From the NCBI GenBank assembly GCA_964354375.1, contig CAYGZQ010000038.1:1-39918 (forward strand): a DNA stretch of 39,918 bases, in the 5' to 3' direction. Below, in pieces: positions 7,916 through 16,226 of the stretch. Each line of letters starts with the position of its first letter. Within the stretch, counting starts at the first letter, position 1. Source of the stretch: CAYGZQ01 sp964354375 [NCBI: uncultured Planctomycetota bacterium] (GTDB lineage: Bacteria; JAJVIF01; JAPKYR01). Below the pieces are notes generated by a model. That model had not been told where the DNA came from and made no database searches. It saw nothing but the letters and a program-made list of their open reading frames with translations. A program made the translations under genes and the position numbers.

Positions 7916-8848
7916 TCAGGCGGCCGATGTCGGCAACCTGGGCCACGGCACTCGCCTGAGAGGTTCCAGCCATTTTTCATCAAGCGGAAGAGCCTTAAAA
8001 TTTCCCTTCTCGTCCTTCCCGATGTGCGCCCACGGGTAGCGTGTTTCATGCGGGAAAACGATCAGCGCTCCTTCGTCCATCCATTGCGACAGCATCAATT
8101 CCTTTAGATCGACCTGGCGCGCGGGATCCAGGTCGTAGCCCATGATCCACGGCACCGGCACGTGCGCACCGGTCGGGATCACGTCTCCCACAAACACCGC
8201 CGGCTTGTCGCTCTCGAACGGGTCGATCCTCACAACGAGCTGGCCCGGAGTGTGACCGCCGACATTCTCGGCATGGATGCCCGGAAGCACCTCGAATTCC
8301 TCCTCGTCATGTATGTCGAGAAGACCCGCCTCGTAGACGGGCATCCAGTCCTGGCTCAAGTAGCTGGCACGGTTGCGCGGGCTCGGATGCAGCGCGGTCT
8401 CCCATTCAAGAGCATGGACATGATGCCTGGCGTTCGGGAAATGCACCACCGGCTTCCTGTTTTCACCGAGATGCGTGAGCGACCCTGCGTGATCGAAGTG
8501 CAGGTGCGACAGAATCACGTGATCGATGTCGGCAGCTTTCAGCCCGAGCCTGGCGAGCTCCTCGTCGATCGACGTTATGTGATCGACTCCGTAGATGAAC
8601 TCGAACTTCTCGCCGTTCTTGTTGCCGATACCGGCCTCTATCAGCACGGTTGCATTGTGCCTGACGGCAAGAAGGCAGGACAGGCACATGTCGATCCGGT
8701 TGCGTTCGTCGGCCGGTTTCACCTTTTCCCACATCACCTTGGGCACCACCCCGAACATCGCGCCACCGTCGAGACGGTAGAGCCCGTCCGAGATCGCGTG
8801 AAGCGTCCATTCACCAAGCTGATGTTTCGGCGGCTGTCTGTCAGTCAT
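7916..8848 (-). CDS. Metallo-beta-lactamase-fold hydrolase
   Basis: The 310-residue product has the zinc motif HxHxDH as SHLHFDHAG, with H115, H117, D119 and H120. Further expected ligands are in GGHTPGQL, VFVGDV and a late FPHET. The early GIGNKNGEKF and LEWE segments resemble the lactonase/N-acyl-homoserine-lactone-hydrolase-like branch of the fold, but the substrate cannot be told. I choose ATG 8848, which has GGAG eight bases upstream; ATG 8854 is two bases from that site. The frame stays open to 9037, but that extension translates palindromic repeat DNA and is not part of the gene. It converges with flgE. Confidence 0.82.
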   Translation of the reverse strand: MTDRQPPKHQLGEWTLHAISDGLYRLDGGAMFGVVPKVMWEKVKPADERNRIDMCLSCLLAVRHNATVLIEAGIGNKNGEKFEFIYGVDHITSIDEELARLGLKAADIDHVILSHLHFDHAGSLTHLGENRKPVVHFPNARHHVHALEWETALHPSPRNRASYLSQDWMPVYEAGLLDIHDEEEFEVLPGIHAENVGGHTPGQLVVRIDPFESDKPAVFVGDVIPTGAHVPVPWIMGYDLDPARQVDLKELMLSQWMDEGALIVFPHETRYPWAHIGKDEKGNFKALPLDEKWLEPLRRVPWPRLPTSAA

Positions 8849-8863
8849 AGTCATTGCTCCAAT

Positions 8864-8937
8864 AGGGGCACGGCATGCCGAGCCCCCCCCCAGAGAATCC
8901 CGTTGCCTTGTAGGGGCGCGGCATGCCGTGCCCCTAC
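8864..8937. repeat. Pair of palindromic intergenic repeats
   Basis: Two copies of a near-perfect palindrome centred on GGCATGCC lie at 8864-8888 and 8910-8937. Both have flanking GGGGC/GCCCC arms; the second begins GTAGGGGC and ends GCCCCTAC. The copies are separated by about 21 bases and lie between the divergent hydrolase and ftcD genes. They have the form of REP-like or small non-autonomous repeats. The rest of 8849-9177 shows no gene; an extended -10 sits at its right end. Confidence 0.7.
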
Positions 8938-9120
8938 TCGTATCAGAAAAAAGCGCCGAACGCAACCTCCCGTTGAACCTAAAACGACCCATGAGGGTCT
9001 CAGTTTGCGGAAACCTCCTCACGATGTGGTCAAACATGAAGCGGACGGATCGGGTACACCGTCCGTTTCAGTTTTCCTGAGAGACATACGCGATGCCCCG
9101 GCCACAAAACGAGCCGGATG

Positions 9121-9129
9121 TGTTATACT
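9121..9129 (+). promoter_or_regulatory. Extended -10 promoter for ftcD
   Basis: TGTTATACT reads as TGn plus a TATACT -10. A -35 is weak at best (GCCACA at 9101-9106, 17 bases away). Confidence 0.5.
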
Positions 9130-9177
9130 CCAACGCCCAATCCGACCGGCCCAGGCTGGAATATTGGAGGCTGAAAC

Positions 9178-10074
9178 ATGGCAGTTGTGGAAGCAGTACC
9201 GAATTTCTCTGAAGGACGCGACCAGGAAGTCATCAAGGCGATCCGGGACGCGGCCGCCGCGGTTGCGGGTGTGAAGGTTCTGGACGTTCAGTCCGACTCG
9301 GACCATAACCGCATGGTGCTCACGCTGGCGGGAGATGTCGATCCTGTGATGAAGGGCGTCCTGGAGGCGTCCAGGGTCGCGATTCAGAAGATCGACCTGA
9401 GGCACCACAAGGGCGAGCACAAACGCATGGGCGCCGTGGATGTCGCCCCGTTTGTCCCGGTGAGCGGGATCAAGAAGAAGGACCTCAAAAAGAAGGTCGA
9501 GGACTTCGCGAAGGAATTCGCGAGCACTTTCAATATCCCGGTCTATCTCTACTACGAATCTGCCGCGCAACCGAACCGGGAGAAGCTTCCAGACATCCGC
9601 GAGGGCGAGTTCGAAGGATTCCCGGAGAAAATCAAGCTCCCGGAATGGAAGCCGGACTTCGGACCGGAGGTTGTCCACGAGACGGCGGGCGTGACCGCCA
9701 TAGGGGTGCGCCCGTTCCTGATCGCGTTCAACGTCAACCTGAGAACGACGGATGTCGAGATCGCGAAAGAGATAGCCAAGGCGGTCAGAGGAAGCTCGGG
9801 CGGTTACAACACGATCCAGGGAGCGGGATTCATGCTGGAGGACCAGGGGGTCGCACAGGTCAGCATGAATTTTCTGGACTACAAGAAAACGCCGATCTAT
9901 CGGGTGATCGAGACGATCAGGAGCGAGGCATCGAGGTACGGGGTTGAGATAGCGGGGTGCGAGCTTGTCGGCGCGGCCCCGACGGAGGCGTTCCTGCAAT
10001 GCGCGGAGTTCTACCTCGGAATGATCGCCCCGCTGGAGGATCACATGATTGAAAAAAAGATCTGGGAAAGCTAA
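9178..10074 (+). CDS. ftcD: Glutamate formimidoyltransferase
   Basis: This enzyme moves the formimino group from N-formimino-L-glutamate to tetrahydrofolate in histidine breakdown. The 298-residue product starts AVVEAVPNFSEGRD, the usual N-terminus of the family, and has the active-site segment HKRMGAVDVAPFVPV with H81 in the place of the catalytic histidine of the mammalian enzyme. The folate-site region GVTAIGVRPFLIAFNVNL also fits. The length matches the monofunctional transferase without the cyclodeaminase domain. GGAGG lies eight bases before the ATG. No hut genes are nearby, so it may work in general one-carbon metabolism. Confidence 0.92.
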   Translation: MAVVEAVPNFSEGRDQEVIKAIRDAAAAVAGVKVLDVQSDSDHNRMVLTLAGDVDPVMKGVLEASRVAIQKIDLRHHKGEHKRMGAVDVAPFVPVSGIKKKDLKKKVEDFAKEFASTFNIPVYLYYESAAQPNREKLPDIREGEFEGFPEKIKLPEWKPDFGPEVVHETAGVTAIGVRPFLIAFNVNLRTTDVEIAKEIAKAVRGSSGGYNTIQGAGFMLEDQGVAQVSMNFLDYKKTPIYRVIETIRSEASRYGVEIAGCELVGAAPTEAFLQCAEFYLGMIAPLEDHMIEKKIWES

Positions 10075-10104
10075 ACTGGGGGCTGAGAAATACCAGGCAC
10101 ACTG

Positions 10105-10130
10105 CAGGCACGTGCACGCGTGCCTGTTTT
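10105..10130 (+). terminator. Intrinsic terminator after ftcD
   Basis: CAGGCACG (10105-10112) pairs perfectly with CGTGCCTG (10119-10126) around a six-base loop, followed by TTTTCTC. Confidence 0.8.
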
Positions 10131-10227
10131 CTCGCGAGACAGGTTCTGAGGAGCGAAAATAGCGCAAAACCCCGGATTTTCATCGTAATTTAGTGTCCAT
10201 TTTCAACTATTTTCTCCGACACCGGGG

Positions 10228-10233
10228 TATAAT
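10228..10233 (+). promoter_or_regulatory. -10 element for the ABC transporter operon
   Basis: A perfect TATAAT lies 60 bases before the first ABC gene. No convincing -35 is seen at 16-18 bases. Confidence 0.45.
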
Positions 10234-10293
10234 CTTTTGCGCCATGTTTGTCTAGCGTGTCGGAGGACGCGGTACTGAAGTAAGAGACTCGCC

Positions 10294-12135
10294 ATGTGGT
10301 GGCATATTGACGAAAGCGACGAGGGCATACGACGTCAGTCGGTGCTGGAGCTTCTGAGGAAGGTCCTGCCCCTTTTCCGTCCCCATGCGAAGTACATGTA
10401 CATCGCTCTCGGCCTGCTGCTGCTCATCACGGCCAGCCAGCTCATCGGTCCGCTGATCATCGAGTACGTGTTCAACCATGTTTTCCCGGCGCCCGGGAAG
10501 ACATTCGCCGACCTGCCGGGCGGAACGGAGGGATCGGTCCGGCGTCTTCTGCTGGCCGCCCTGCTGTACATAGGGGTCGCAGCAGGCGGCGCCAGTGTAG
10601 CCTACTTCCAGGCCATCGCCCTTTTCAGGCTGGGCGTGAACATTATCACCGACCTTAAGTCGAAGCTCTTCAACCATATCCTGCATCTCGGCCTGGATTT
10701 CCACGAGAAATATCCCCCTGGAAAACTCCTTAGCAGGGTCGAGAGCGATACGGAAACTCTGAGAAACATGTTCGGCGACGTGGCGGTCAACATGCTCAGG
10801 AACGTGATGTTTTTCCTGGGCATCCTCGTCGTGATGTTCATCAGGGATCCGGTCATCACCGGCTGGATTCTGATTCTCGTCCCGATCCAATTCGGCCTGA
10901 CCCTGGTCTTCGTGACGTTCATGCGGAAATACTGGCGGGAATGGCGAGCGCAGTGGGCTATCGTGCTGGCGTATGTCACCGAATACGTGCAGGGGGTCGA
11001 CATCATCCAGCAGTTCAACTACCAGGAGCGCGCACGGGAGCGCCTCCGCGAGGTCAACCTGGGGAAGTTCAGGGTCGAAGTGCCGGCGATGTTTTTCGAG
11101 TACGGATTCTGGGGGCTTTTTGTCTACTCCGAGATTGTCGCGATCATAATCGTTCTGGTTATCGGAGTCCCGAGGGTGTTTACGGGCTCCCTGATGATCG
11201 GAACGCTATTGATGTTCATCGAGTTCCTTCGACAGATGTTCGTGCCCATTATGCAGCTCAGCGAGCAGCTCAGCTTCGCCCAGCGAGGCCTGATCTCGGT
11301 TGAGAGGGTTTTCGGAATTCTAGAAACCAAGCCATCGATCGTTGACGGCCCCGCGCAGTCGATACCCGGCTTCAGTCACGAGATCGCCTTCGAAAATGTC
11401 TGGTTCGCCTACGAGGGCGAGCACTGGATTCTTCGCGACGTCAGCTTCACGATCCCGAAGGGCCAGAAAGTGGCGTTCGTGGGAACATCCGGCGGAGGCA
11501 AGAGCACAATCATCAACCTGCTCCTGAGATTCTACGATCCTCAGAAAGGGAGGATCACCGTCGACGGGCGCGACGTAAGAGATTACCCGGTGAAATCGTG
11601 GCGGAGTCTCATCGGGCTTGTTTTGCAGGACATTTTTCTCTTCCCCGGAAGCGTGGCGGACAACCTTAAGGTATTCGACAAATCGGTGGCGATCGAGCGG
11701 GTGGAGGAGATCGCTCAAATCGTCAGGGCCAACGGTATCATCGAGAAGCTGCCGGGCAAGTACTCCGGCGAGCTTGCCGAGAGAGGCGGGAACCTCTCGG
11801 TCGGAGAGCGACAACTGGTCAGCTTCGCCCGTGCGCTTGTTTACGATCCGCCGATCCTTGTGCTGGACGAGGCGACAAGCTCGGTGGACCCGCACACGGA
11901 AAGACTCGTGCAGGAGGCCATCGACAGGCTTGTCGCCGGTCGCACCGCGGTCATCGTCGCGCACCGCCTCTCGACCATCCTGAACGCAGACCGCATCATG
12001 CTCATCCACGACGGGGAGGTCGCGGAGAGCGGCAATCATGCCGAGCTTCTCGAGCTGGACGGCGTCTACGCGAAACTTTTCCGGCTCCAGTTCGCCGATC
12101 TGTCTCTCACCCCCACCGGAGGTGAAGCTCGATGA
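10294..12135 (+). CDS. ABC exporter half-transporter (consensus ATPase subunit)
   Basis: The 613-residue product is a type IV ABC exporter: a six-helix membrane domain (about residues 20-320) followed by an ATPase domain. The ATPase has Walker A GTSGGGKST (397-405), signature LSVGE (501-505, not the canonical LSGGQ), Walker B ending LDEATS with catalytic E526, and switch histidine H557. It belongs with the next gene, whose start overlaps its stop by four bases (ATGA). Together the residues fit a heterodimer in which this subunit supplies the active Walker motifs and the degenerate signature. The substrate is unknown; lipid, drug and peptide export are all possible. No strong Shine-Dalgarno site precedes the ATG at 10294. 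Confidence 0.88.
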   Translation: MWWHIDESDEGIRRQSVLELLRKVLPLFRPHAKYMYIALGLLLLITASQLIGPLIIEYVFNHVFPAPGKTFADLPGGTEGSVRRLLLAALLYIGVAAGGASVAYFQAIALFRLGVNIITDLKSKLFNHILHLGLDFHEKYPPGKLLSRVESDTETLRNMFGDVAVNMLRNVMFFLGILVVMFIRDPVITGWILILVPIQFGLTLVFVTFMRKYWREWRAQWAIVLAYVTEYVQGVDIIQQFNYQERARERLREVNLGKFRVEVPAMFFEYGFWGLFVYSEIVAIIIVLVIGVPRVFTGSLMIGTLLMFIEFLRQMFVPIMQLSEQLSFAQRGLISVERVFGILETKPSIVDGPAQSIPGFSHEIAFENVWFAYEGEHWILRDVSFTIPKGQKVAFVGTSGGGKSTIINLLLRFYDPQKGRITVDGRDVRDYPVKSWRSLIGLVLQDIFLFPGSVADNLKVFDKSVAIERVEEIAQIVRANGIIEKLPGKYSGELAERGGNLSVGERQLVSFARALVYDPPILVLDEATSSVDPHTERLVQEAIDRLVAGRTAVIVAHRLSTILNADRIMLIHDGEVAESGNHAELLELDGVYAKLFRLQFADLSLTPTGGEAR

Positions 12136-13898
12136 AGCACGCCCGGTGGATCTGGAGCTTCTGGAAGCCGCACAGGGGATGGCTGGTTCTGCTCGCATTC
12201 CTGACGCTGCTGTCGAGCGCGGTTGCGATCGGATATCCCCTCATTTTTAAATTCCTGATTGATAATCTCGAGAGAAGCCTTTCTGCGGGCGACCCGGCGC
12301 TCGCGAGCAGCACCACATGGCGACTCGTCTGGCTGTTCGCGGTCATCGGTCTCGCGCGATCCCTCACGCACCTATATCCCGGCGTCAGAGCCATGATCAA
12401 CGCAAAGCTCGGGATGGACATCCGTCGCTACTATTTCGCCTGCATCATCCAGAAGGGCTACGCGTTCTTCCAGAAGCTGCGCACCGGCGACCTGGTCACC
12501 AGGCTGACCGACGATATCGAGGGGTTTCCGAAAATCGGCTGGTTCTGCTGCTCCGGCATCTTCAGGGCGGTCGAGTCGTCCAGCAAGTTCATCTTCTGCA
12601 TGGCGGTCATGCTCAGCATGAACTGGAAGCTGGCGCTGCTGAGCATCACGATGCTCCCCCTGATGCTCTACATCTTCTACCGCCTGCGGTCGGCGCTGAC
12701 GCTCAGAGCGCAACAGCAGCAGACGATAATCTCGAGGACGAACGACGCGCTCGAGGCCGCATTCAGCGGAGTGAGAATTCTGAAGGCTTTCACGGCGGAA
12801 GACAACCAGTCGAGGGAGTTCCGGAAGCTTCTCGATGAGCGCATCGGCGTGGAAGTCAACCTGGTGAAGCTATGGATGGGCGTGGGGCAGTTGTACTGGG
12901 GAATCGAGTTCGTCGGCCAGATGATCGTCGTCGTAGCGGGCGGGTTCATGGTCATCCGCGGATCGTTAACCCCAGGCGAGTTCTACGCCTTCTACATCTA
13001 TCTCTCTCTCCTCATGCAGCCGCTGATAGACATACCCCAGCTTTTCGTTTCGAGCCGTCAGGCCTTCGCATGCATCGATCGAGAGATCGAGATCGAGGAA
13101 ACAAAGGGCGGCACCGAGACCGTCTTCATCGGCGTCCAGCCCCTGAAGTCGGTCGACTCCATCGAGCTCAGGAACGCGAGCTTCAGGTTCGGGCCCGATC
13201 TGCCATGGGCGCTGAGCGAATTAAACCTGACCCTTCATCGGGGCGAGCGTGCCGCGGTTGTCGGCGCAGTCGGCAGCGGCAAAACGACTCTCATCAAGGT
13301 CGTCTCGGGACTTCTTCCCCCGACCGAGGGCGAAGTACTGATTAACGGCGAGCCGATCTCATCGTGGGGCATCCGCTCCTACAGGTCGCGCGTGGGTTAC
13401 ATCCCGCAGGAAGCTACTCTCTTCTCGGAGAGCGTGGCGGACAACATAAGGTTCGGCCGGGACATCGAGTATGACGCCGTGCGGGAGTCGCTGGAGATGG
13501 CGCAGGTTATCGACGAGATGGAGGCCATGCCGGACGGGCTCAACCAGGTTCTGGGGCAGAAGGGCCTTACCGTGTCGGGCGGACAGAAGCAGAGGCTTGC
13601 GATCGCCCGCGCCCTTGCGCACGCCCCGGACCTTCTCCTCATGGACGATGTTACAGCCAGCCTGGACGCCGAGAACGAGCGGAAATTCTGGAGCGTGTTC
13701 TCCCGGCGATTCCCCGACGCTGCGTGCCTGATCATCACGCATCGACTGGCAACCGCGCGCCAGGCCGACATCATCTATGTCCTCCATGAGGGAAAAATCG
13801 TGGGCAAAGGCACCCATGCGCAGCTTATCGCCGAATGCGAGGAGTATCGGAACTTCCTTACTCGGGACGAGCTGAAGATCGCTCTGGGAACAGGCTGA
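12132..13898 (+). CDS. ABC exporter half-transporter (degenerate-site subunit)
   Basis: The 588-residue product has the same layout as its partner: a membrane domain (about residues 15-305) and an ATPase domain. It has Walker A GAVGSGKTT (378-386), a good signature VSGGQ (481-485), Walker B LLLMDDVTASLD with D506 where the catalytic glutamate should be, and switch H537. An Asp at this place with an intact signature is the pattern of the non-catalytic chain in heterodimeric exporters such as TM287/288. The start ATG overlaps the upstream stop, with GGAGGTGAAGC just before it. It ends 10 bases from the convergent CDF gene. Confidence 0.87.
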   Translation: MKHARWIWSFWKPHRGWLVLLAFLTLLSSAVAIGYPLIFKFLIDNLERSLSAGDPALASSTTWRLVWLFAVIGLARSLTHLYPGVRAMINAKLGMDIRRYYFACIIQKGYAFFQKLRTGDLVTRLTDDIEGFPKIGWFCCSGIFRAVESSSKFIFCMAVMLSMNWKLALLSITMLPLMLYIFYRLRSALTLRAQQQQTIISRTNDALEAAFSGVRILKAFTAEDNQSREFRKLLDERIGVEVNLVKLWMGVGQLYWGIEFVGQMIVVVAGGFMVIRGSLTPGEFYAFYIYLSLLMQPLIDIPQLFVSSRQAFACIDREIEIEETKGGTETVFIGVQPLKSVDSIELRNASFRFGPDLPWALSELNLTLHRGERAAVVGAVGSGKTTLIKVVSGLLPPTEGEVLINGEPISSWGIRSYRSRVGYIPQEATLFSESVADNIRFGRDIEYDAVRESLEMAQVIDEMEAMPDGLNQVLGQKGLTVSGGQKQRLAIARALAHAPDLLLMDDVTASLDAENERKFWSVFSRRFPDAACLIITHRLATARQADIIYVLHEGKIVGKGTHAQLIAECEEYRNFLTRDELKIALGTG

Positions 13899-13908
13899 AC
13901 GCGAGCGG

Positions 13909-14913
13909 TCACTCCAGGTCCGCGGGGGAGGATTGCGAGGCGACCGTGGCTTCCCGGCTCACTTGCTCCCGCTCCTTTTCGTTCAGGAGACAGGCTTCCT
14001 CGCATGAAGGTGTGCAGTCACCTTTGCAGGGCTCGATGTGGATGGTGACGCTCGAGTTGGGAAAATGCTGCCGGATCTCATTCGACATGATATCGGTTAT
14101 GCGGTGAGATTCGTCGACCGACATGGCCGCATCAACAAGAAGATGGAACTCAATGAAGCGGTTGGCGCCAGCCTTTCTGGTCCGCAACTGGTGAAAGGAA
14201 CGCACGGTCGGACGGACGCTCGCTATGTGGTCTCGTATCCAGTTCTCCTCTTCCTCGGGAAGACTCACGTCCATGAGATCGCGCGACGACTCGACGGTAA
14301 GATGATAGGCGGCGCGGACGATCAGCAACGCGACCAGCATCGCAGCGACCGGGTCGATCCAGTGAAAATGGTAGCCTGGGAAGACCATTTCGCCGATCCA
14401 GATCAATGCGAGGCCGAACATGACGCCGACCGATGTCCATACATCCGTGCGAAGGTGCCATGCGTCCGCAAGCAGCGCGGCCGACTGCGTCTCGTTCCCG
14501 ATCTTGAAAAGCCGGTAAGACACGATTATGTTCGCGACCGTGGAGACAAACATCACAATCACGCCCCACATCGGGGCTTCCACCGGTTCGCCGCTCCTCA
14601 GCTTCTTGTACGCCTCGAAGACTATCCAGGCCGCAGCAAGGAATATCAGTATCGCCTCGACCGTGCCCGATATGTTCTCGGCTTTACCGTGACCGAACGG
14701 ATGGTCCTTGTCCGCGGGCTTCCCGGAGACCCTCACAGCGATGAAAGCGATCACGGCCGCAATAAGGTCCACTCCCGAGTGAATCGATTCCGAGATAACC
14801 GACACCGATTGGATTGCGATTCCGACGACAAGCTTCAGGATTACCAGGATGGTATTCGAGACGACAGAGAGCAATGCCACCGACGCTTTTCGCTTGTGAA
14901 CACTCGGGTCCAT
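13909..14913 (-). CDS. Cation diffusion facilitator (CDF) transporter
   Basis: CDF proteins are proton-driven exporters of divalent metals such as zinc, iron, manganese or cobalt. The 334-residue product has the paired metal sites: ESIHSGVD in helix 2 (H45, D49) and ADAWHLRTD in helix 5. The conserved SGKPADKDHPFGHGK loop follows helix 2, and the cytoplasmic domain ends near TIHIEPC. A C-terminal tail with four cysteines (CKGDCTPSCEEAC) is unusual and may bind metal. I choose ATG 14913 because the family N-terminus begins here; the frame is open to ATG 15009, and neither has a clear Shine-Dalgarno site. The metal cannot be told from sequence. Confidence 0.85.
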   Translation of the reverse strand: MDPSVHKRKASVALLSVVSNTILVILKLVVGIAIQSVSVISESIHSGVDLIAAVIAFIAVRVSGKPADKDHPFGHGKAENISGTVEAILIFLAAAWIVFEAYKKLRSGEPVEAPMWGVIVMFVSTVANIIVSYRLFKIGNETQSAALLADAWHLRTDVWTSVGVMFGLALIWIGEMVFPGYHFHWIDPVAAMLVALLIVRAAYHLTVESSRDLMDVSLPEEEENWIRDHIASVRPTVRSFHQLRTRKAGANRFIEFHLLVDAAMSVDESHRITDIMSNEIRQHFPNSSVTIHIEPCKGDCTPSCEEACLLNEKEREQVSREATVASQSSPADLE

Positions 14914-15076
14914 ATGATGCGCGTCTTCAAGCCATTGCAGGCCGACAAGACAGCCTGCCTTGGGGCGTTTAACAGAATACCGACTCGCTTCATAGTCCCA
15001 CAGGATCATTGCCCTGCTGCCCGACTATCGAGGGCCCGGCCGCATCCCGACCTCGGGGACCGCCTGATCTTGCCGA

Positions 15077-15105
15077 ACGATATCCGAATGTCGATTGGCT
15101 GTCAA
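15077..15105 (-). promoter_or_regulatory. Sigma-70-type promoter for the CDF gene
   Basis: On the minus strand a perfect -35 TTGACA (15100-15105), a 17-base spacer and TATCGT (15077-15082) lie between the aldolase stop and the CDF start. Confidence 0.6.
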
Positions 15106-15125
15106 GGAATGCGCAAACGGCGGCG

Positions 15126-16037
15126 CTAGCTTTGGTAGATTTCTATCAACTCTCCAAGGAGCTTGAGCGCTTCCGCCCTCGGACGCTGGAAGACATTCCG
15201 CCCGATAATCGAGCCGAATCCGCCGCCGGCCTTGACCGCGCGGACCTCGTCGAGTACCTTCTCCCTCGATGCTTTCGCGCCGCCGGAGAAAATCACTATC
15301 CTCTTCCCGTTGAACGCCGCCTGAACGACATGTTTCACGCGGTCGGCGAGATTCGCAATCGGGATCTTCTCGGCCTCATACACCTTCTTCGCGGCTTCCT
15401 GCTCGATATGGTCTGTCGGCAGCTTCACCTTGACTATGTGCGCTCCGAGCTGGCAACCGATCTGAGCTGCGTACGCGCCGACGTCAACCGCCGTCTCGCC
15501 TTCCCTGGAGAGGTCCTGGCCCCTGGGATAGCTCCATACCACAACGACCAACCCGGCAGCCTTGGCTTCCTCCCCGATCTCATTGATCTGCTGGTACATC
15601 TCGGTCCGAAATGCAGAACCGGGATAGACCGTGAACCCGATGGCAGCGCATCCCAGGCGAATCGCGTGATTCACGCTCGCGGTGACGGCCGGCACAGGAT
15701 TTTCCTCCTCCATGAGGATATCGTGACTGTTCAGCTTCAGTATCAGCGGAATTTTCCCGCAGTAATCGCGAGCAATCGCCTCGATGAACCCCAGAGGAGC
15801 GGCGTACGCGTTTAATCCCGCATCGAGCGCGAGTTTCACGTGATATTCCGGGTCATAGGCGGGCGGGTTCGGCGCGAAACTCCTCGCGGGACCGTGCTCC
15901 ATCCCCTGGTCCACCGGAAGAATGATCATCTTGCCGGTCCCCGCAAGCTTCCCCTGGTTGAACATCCAGTCGAGTTTCCCGATCGTGCCCGGACAATCGG
16001 CGGTGTAGTATCCAAGGATCTCATCAATGCGTGTCAT
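15126..16037 (-). CDS. fbaB: Class I (DhnA/FbaB-type) fructose-bisphosphate aldolase
   Basis: It cleaves fructose 1,6-bisphosphate to glyceraldehyde 3-phosphate and dihydroxyacetone phosphate, and the reverse in gluconeogenesis. The 303-residue product has MIILPVDQGMEHGP (37-50), the family N-terminal motif, the strand GAHIVKVKLP with the likely Schiff-base lysine at K203 (K205 is adjacent), and the phosphate-binding IVIFSGGAK and GSIIGRNVFQR segments. The length matches the archaeal-type class I family. The ATG at 16037 has GGAG with a seven-base spacer. It is divergent from the oligopeptidase gene, with a promoter facing each way. Confidence 0.92.
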   Translation of the reverse strand: MTRIDEILGYYTADCPGTIGKLDWMFNQGKLAGTGKMIILPVDQGMEHGPARSFAPNPPAYDPEYHVKLALDAGLNAYAAPLGFIEAIARDYCGKIPLILKLNSHDILMEEENPVPAVTASVNHAIRLGCAAIGFTVYPGSAFRTEMYQQINEIGEEAKAAGLVVVVWSYPRGQDLSREGETAVDVGAYAAQIGCQLGAHIVKVKLPTDHIEQEAAKKVYEAEKIPIANLADRVKHVVQAAFNGKRIVIFSGGAKASREKVLDEVRAVKAGGGFGSIIGRNVFQRPRAEALKLLGELIEIYQS

Positions 16038-16116
16038 ATGCTCTCTCCATCATCGGGGTCCCTCCGGAAGCGATTTACTCCCGTCGCGGGCCTGTTGATC
16101 TCCATTAATGTCGCAC

Positions 16117-16125
16117 ATTAAAGCA
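16117..16125 (-). promoter_or_regulatory. Extended -10 promoter for the aldolase gene
   Basis: TGCTTTAAT on the minus strand fits TGn plus a TTTAAT -10, about 80 bases before the aldolase ATG. Confidence 0.4.
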
Positions 16126-16177
16126 CGTTTCGACCCTGTCTGCGATCCGTTTCGGGCGTGAGGTTCGCCTCCCGACA

Positions 16178-16186
16178 TGCTATTAT
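16178..16186 (+). promoter_or_regulatory. Extended -10 promoter for the M3 peptidase gene
   Basis: TGCTATTAT fits TGn plus a TATTAT -10, about 40 bases before the ATG at 16227. Confidence 0.5.
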
Positions 16187-16226
16187 CCGTACTCACACTA
16201 TTCCTTGAAAACCTCGGAGTGAAGCG

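Noticed and set aside
8849-9037. N-terminal extension of the metallo-hydrolase
   Set aside because: The extra residues translate palindromic repeats, and a Shine-Dalgarno site precedes ATG 8848.
8162-9274. 370-residue plus-strand ORF
   Set aside because: It runs antisense to the metallo-hydrolase and through the repeat DNA into ftcD; no family features.
9019-10167. 382-residue minus-strand ORF
   Set aside because: It is antisense to ftcD and includes the terminator hairpin.
14038-15129. 363-residue plus-strand ORF
   Set aside because: It is antisense to the CDF gene, has no ribosome site and shows only Arg/Asp/His-rich shadow composition.
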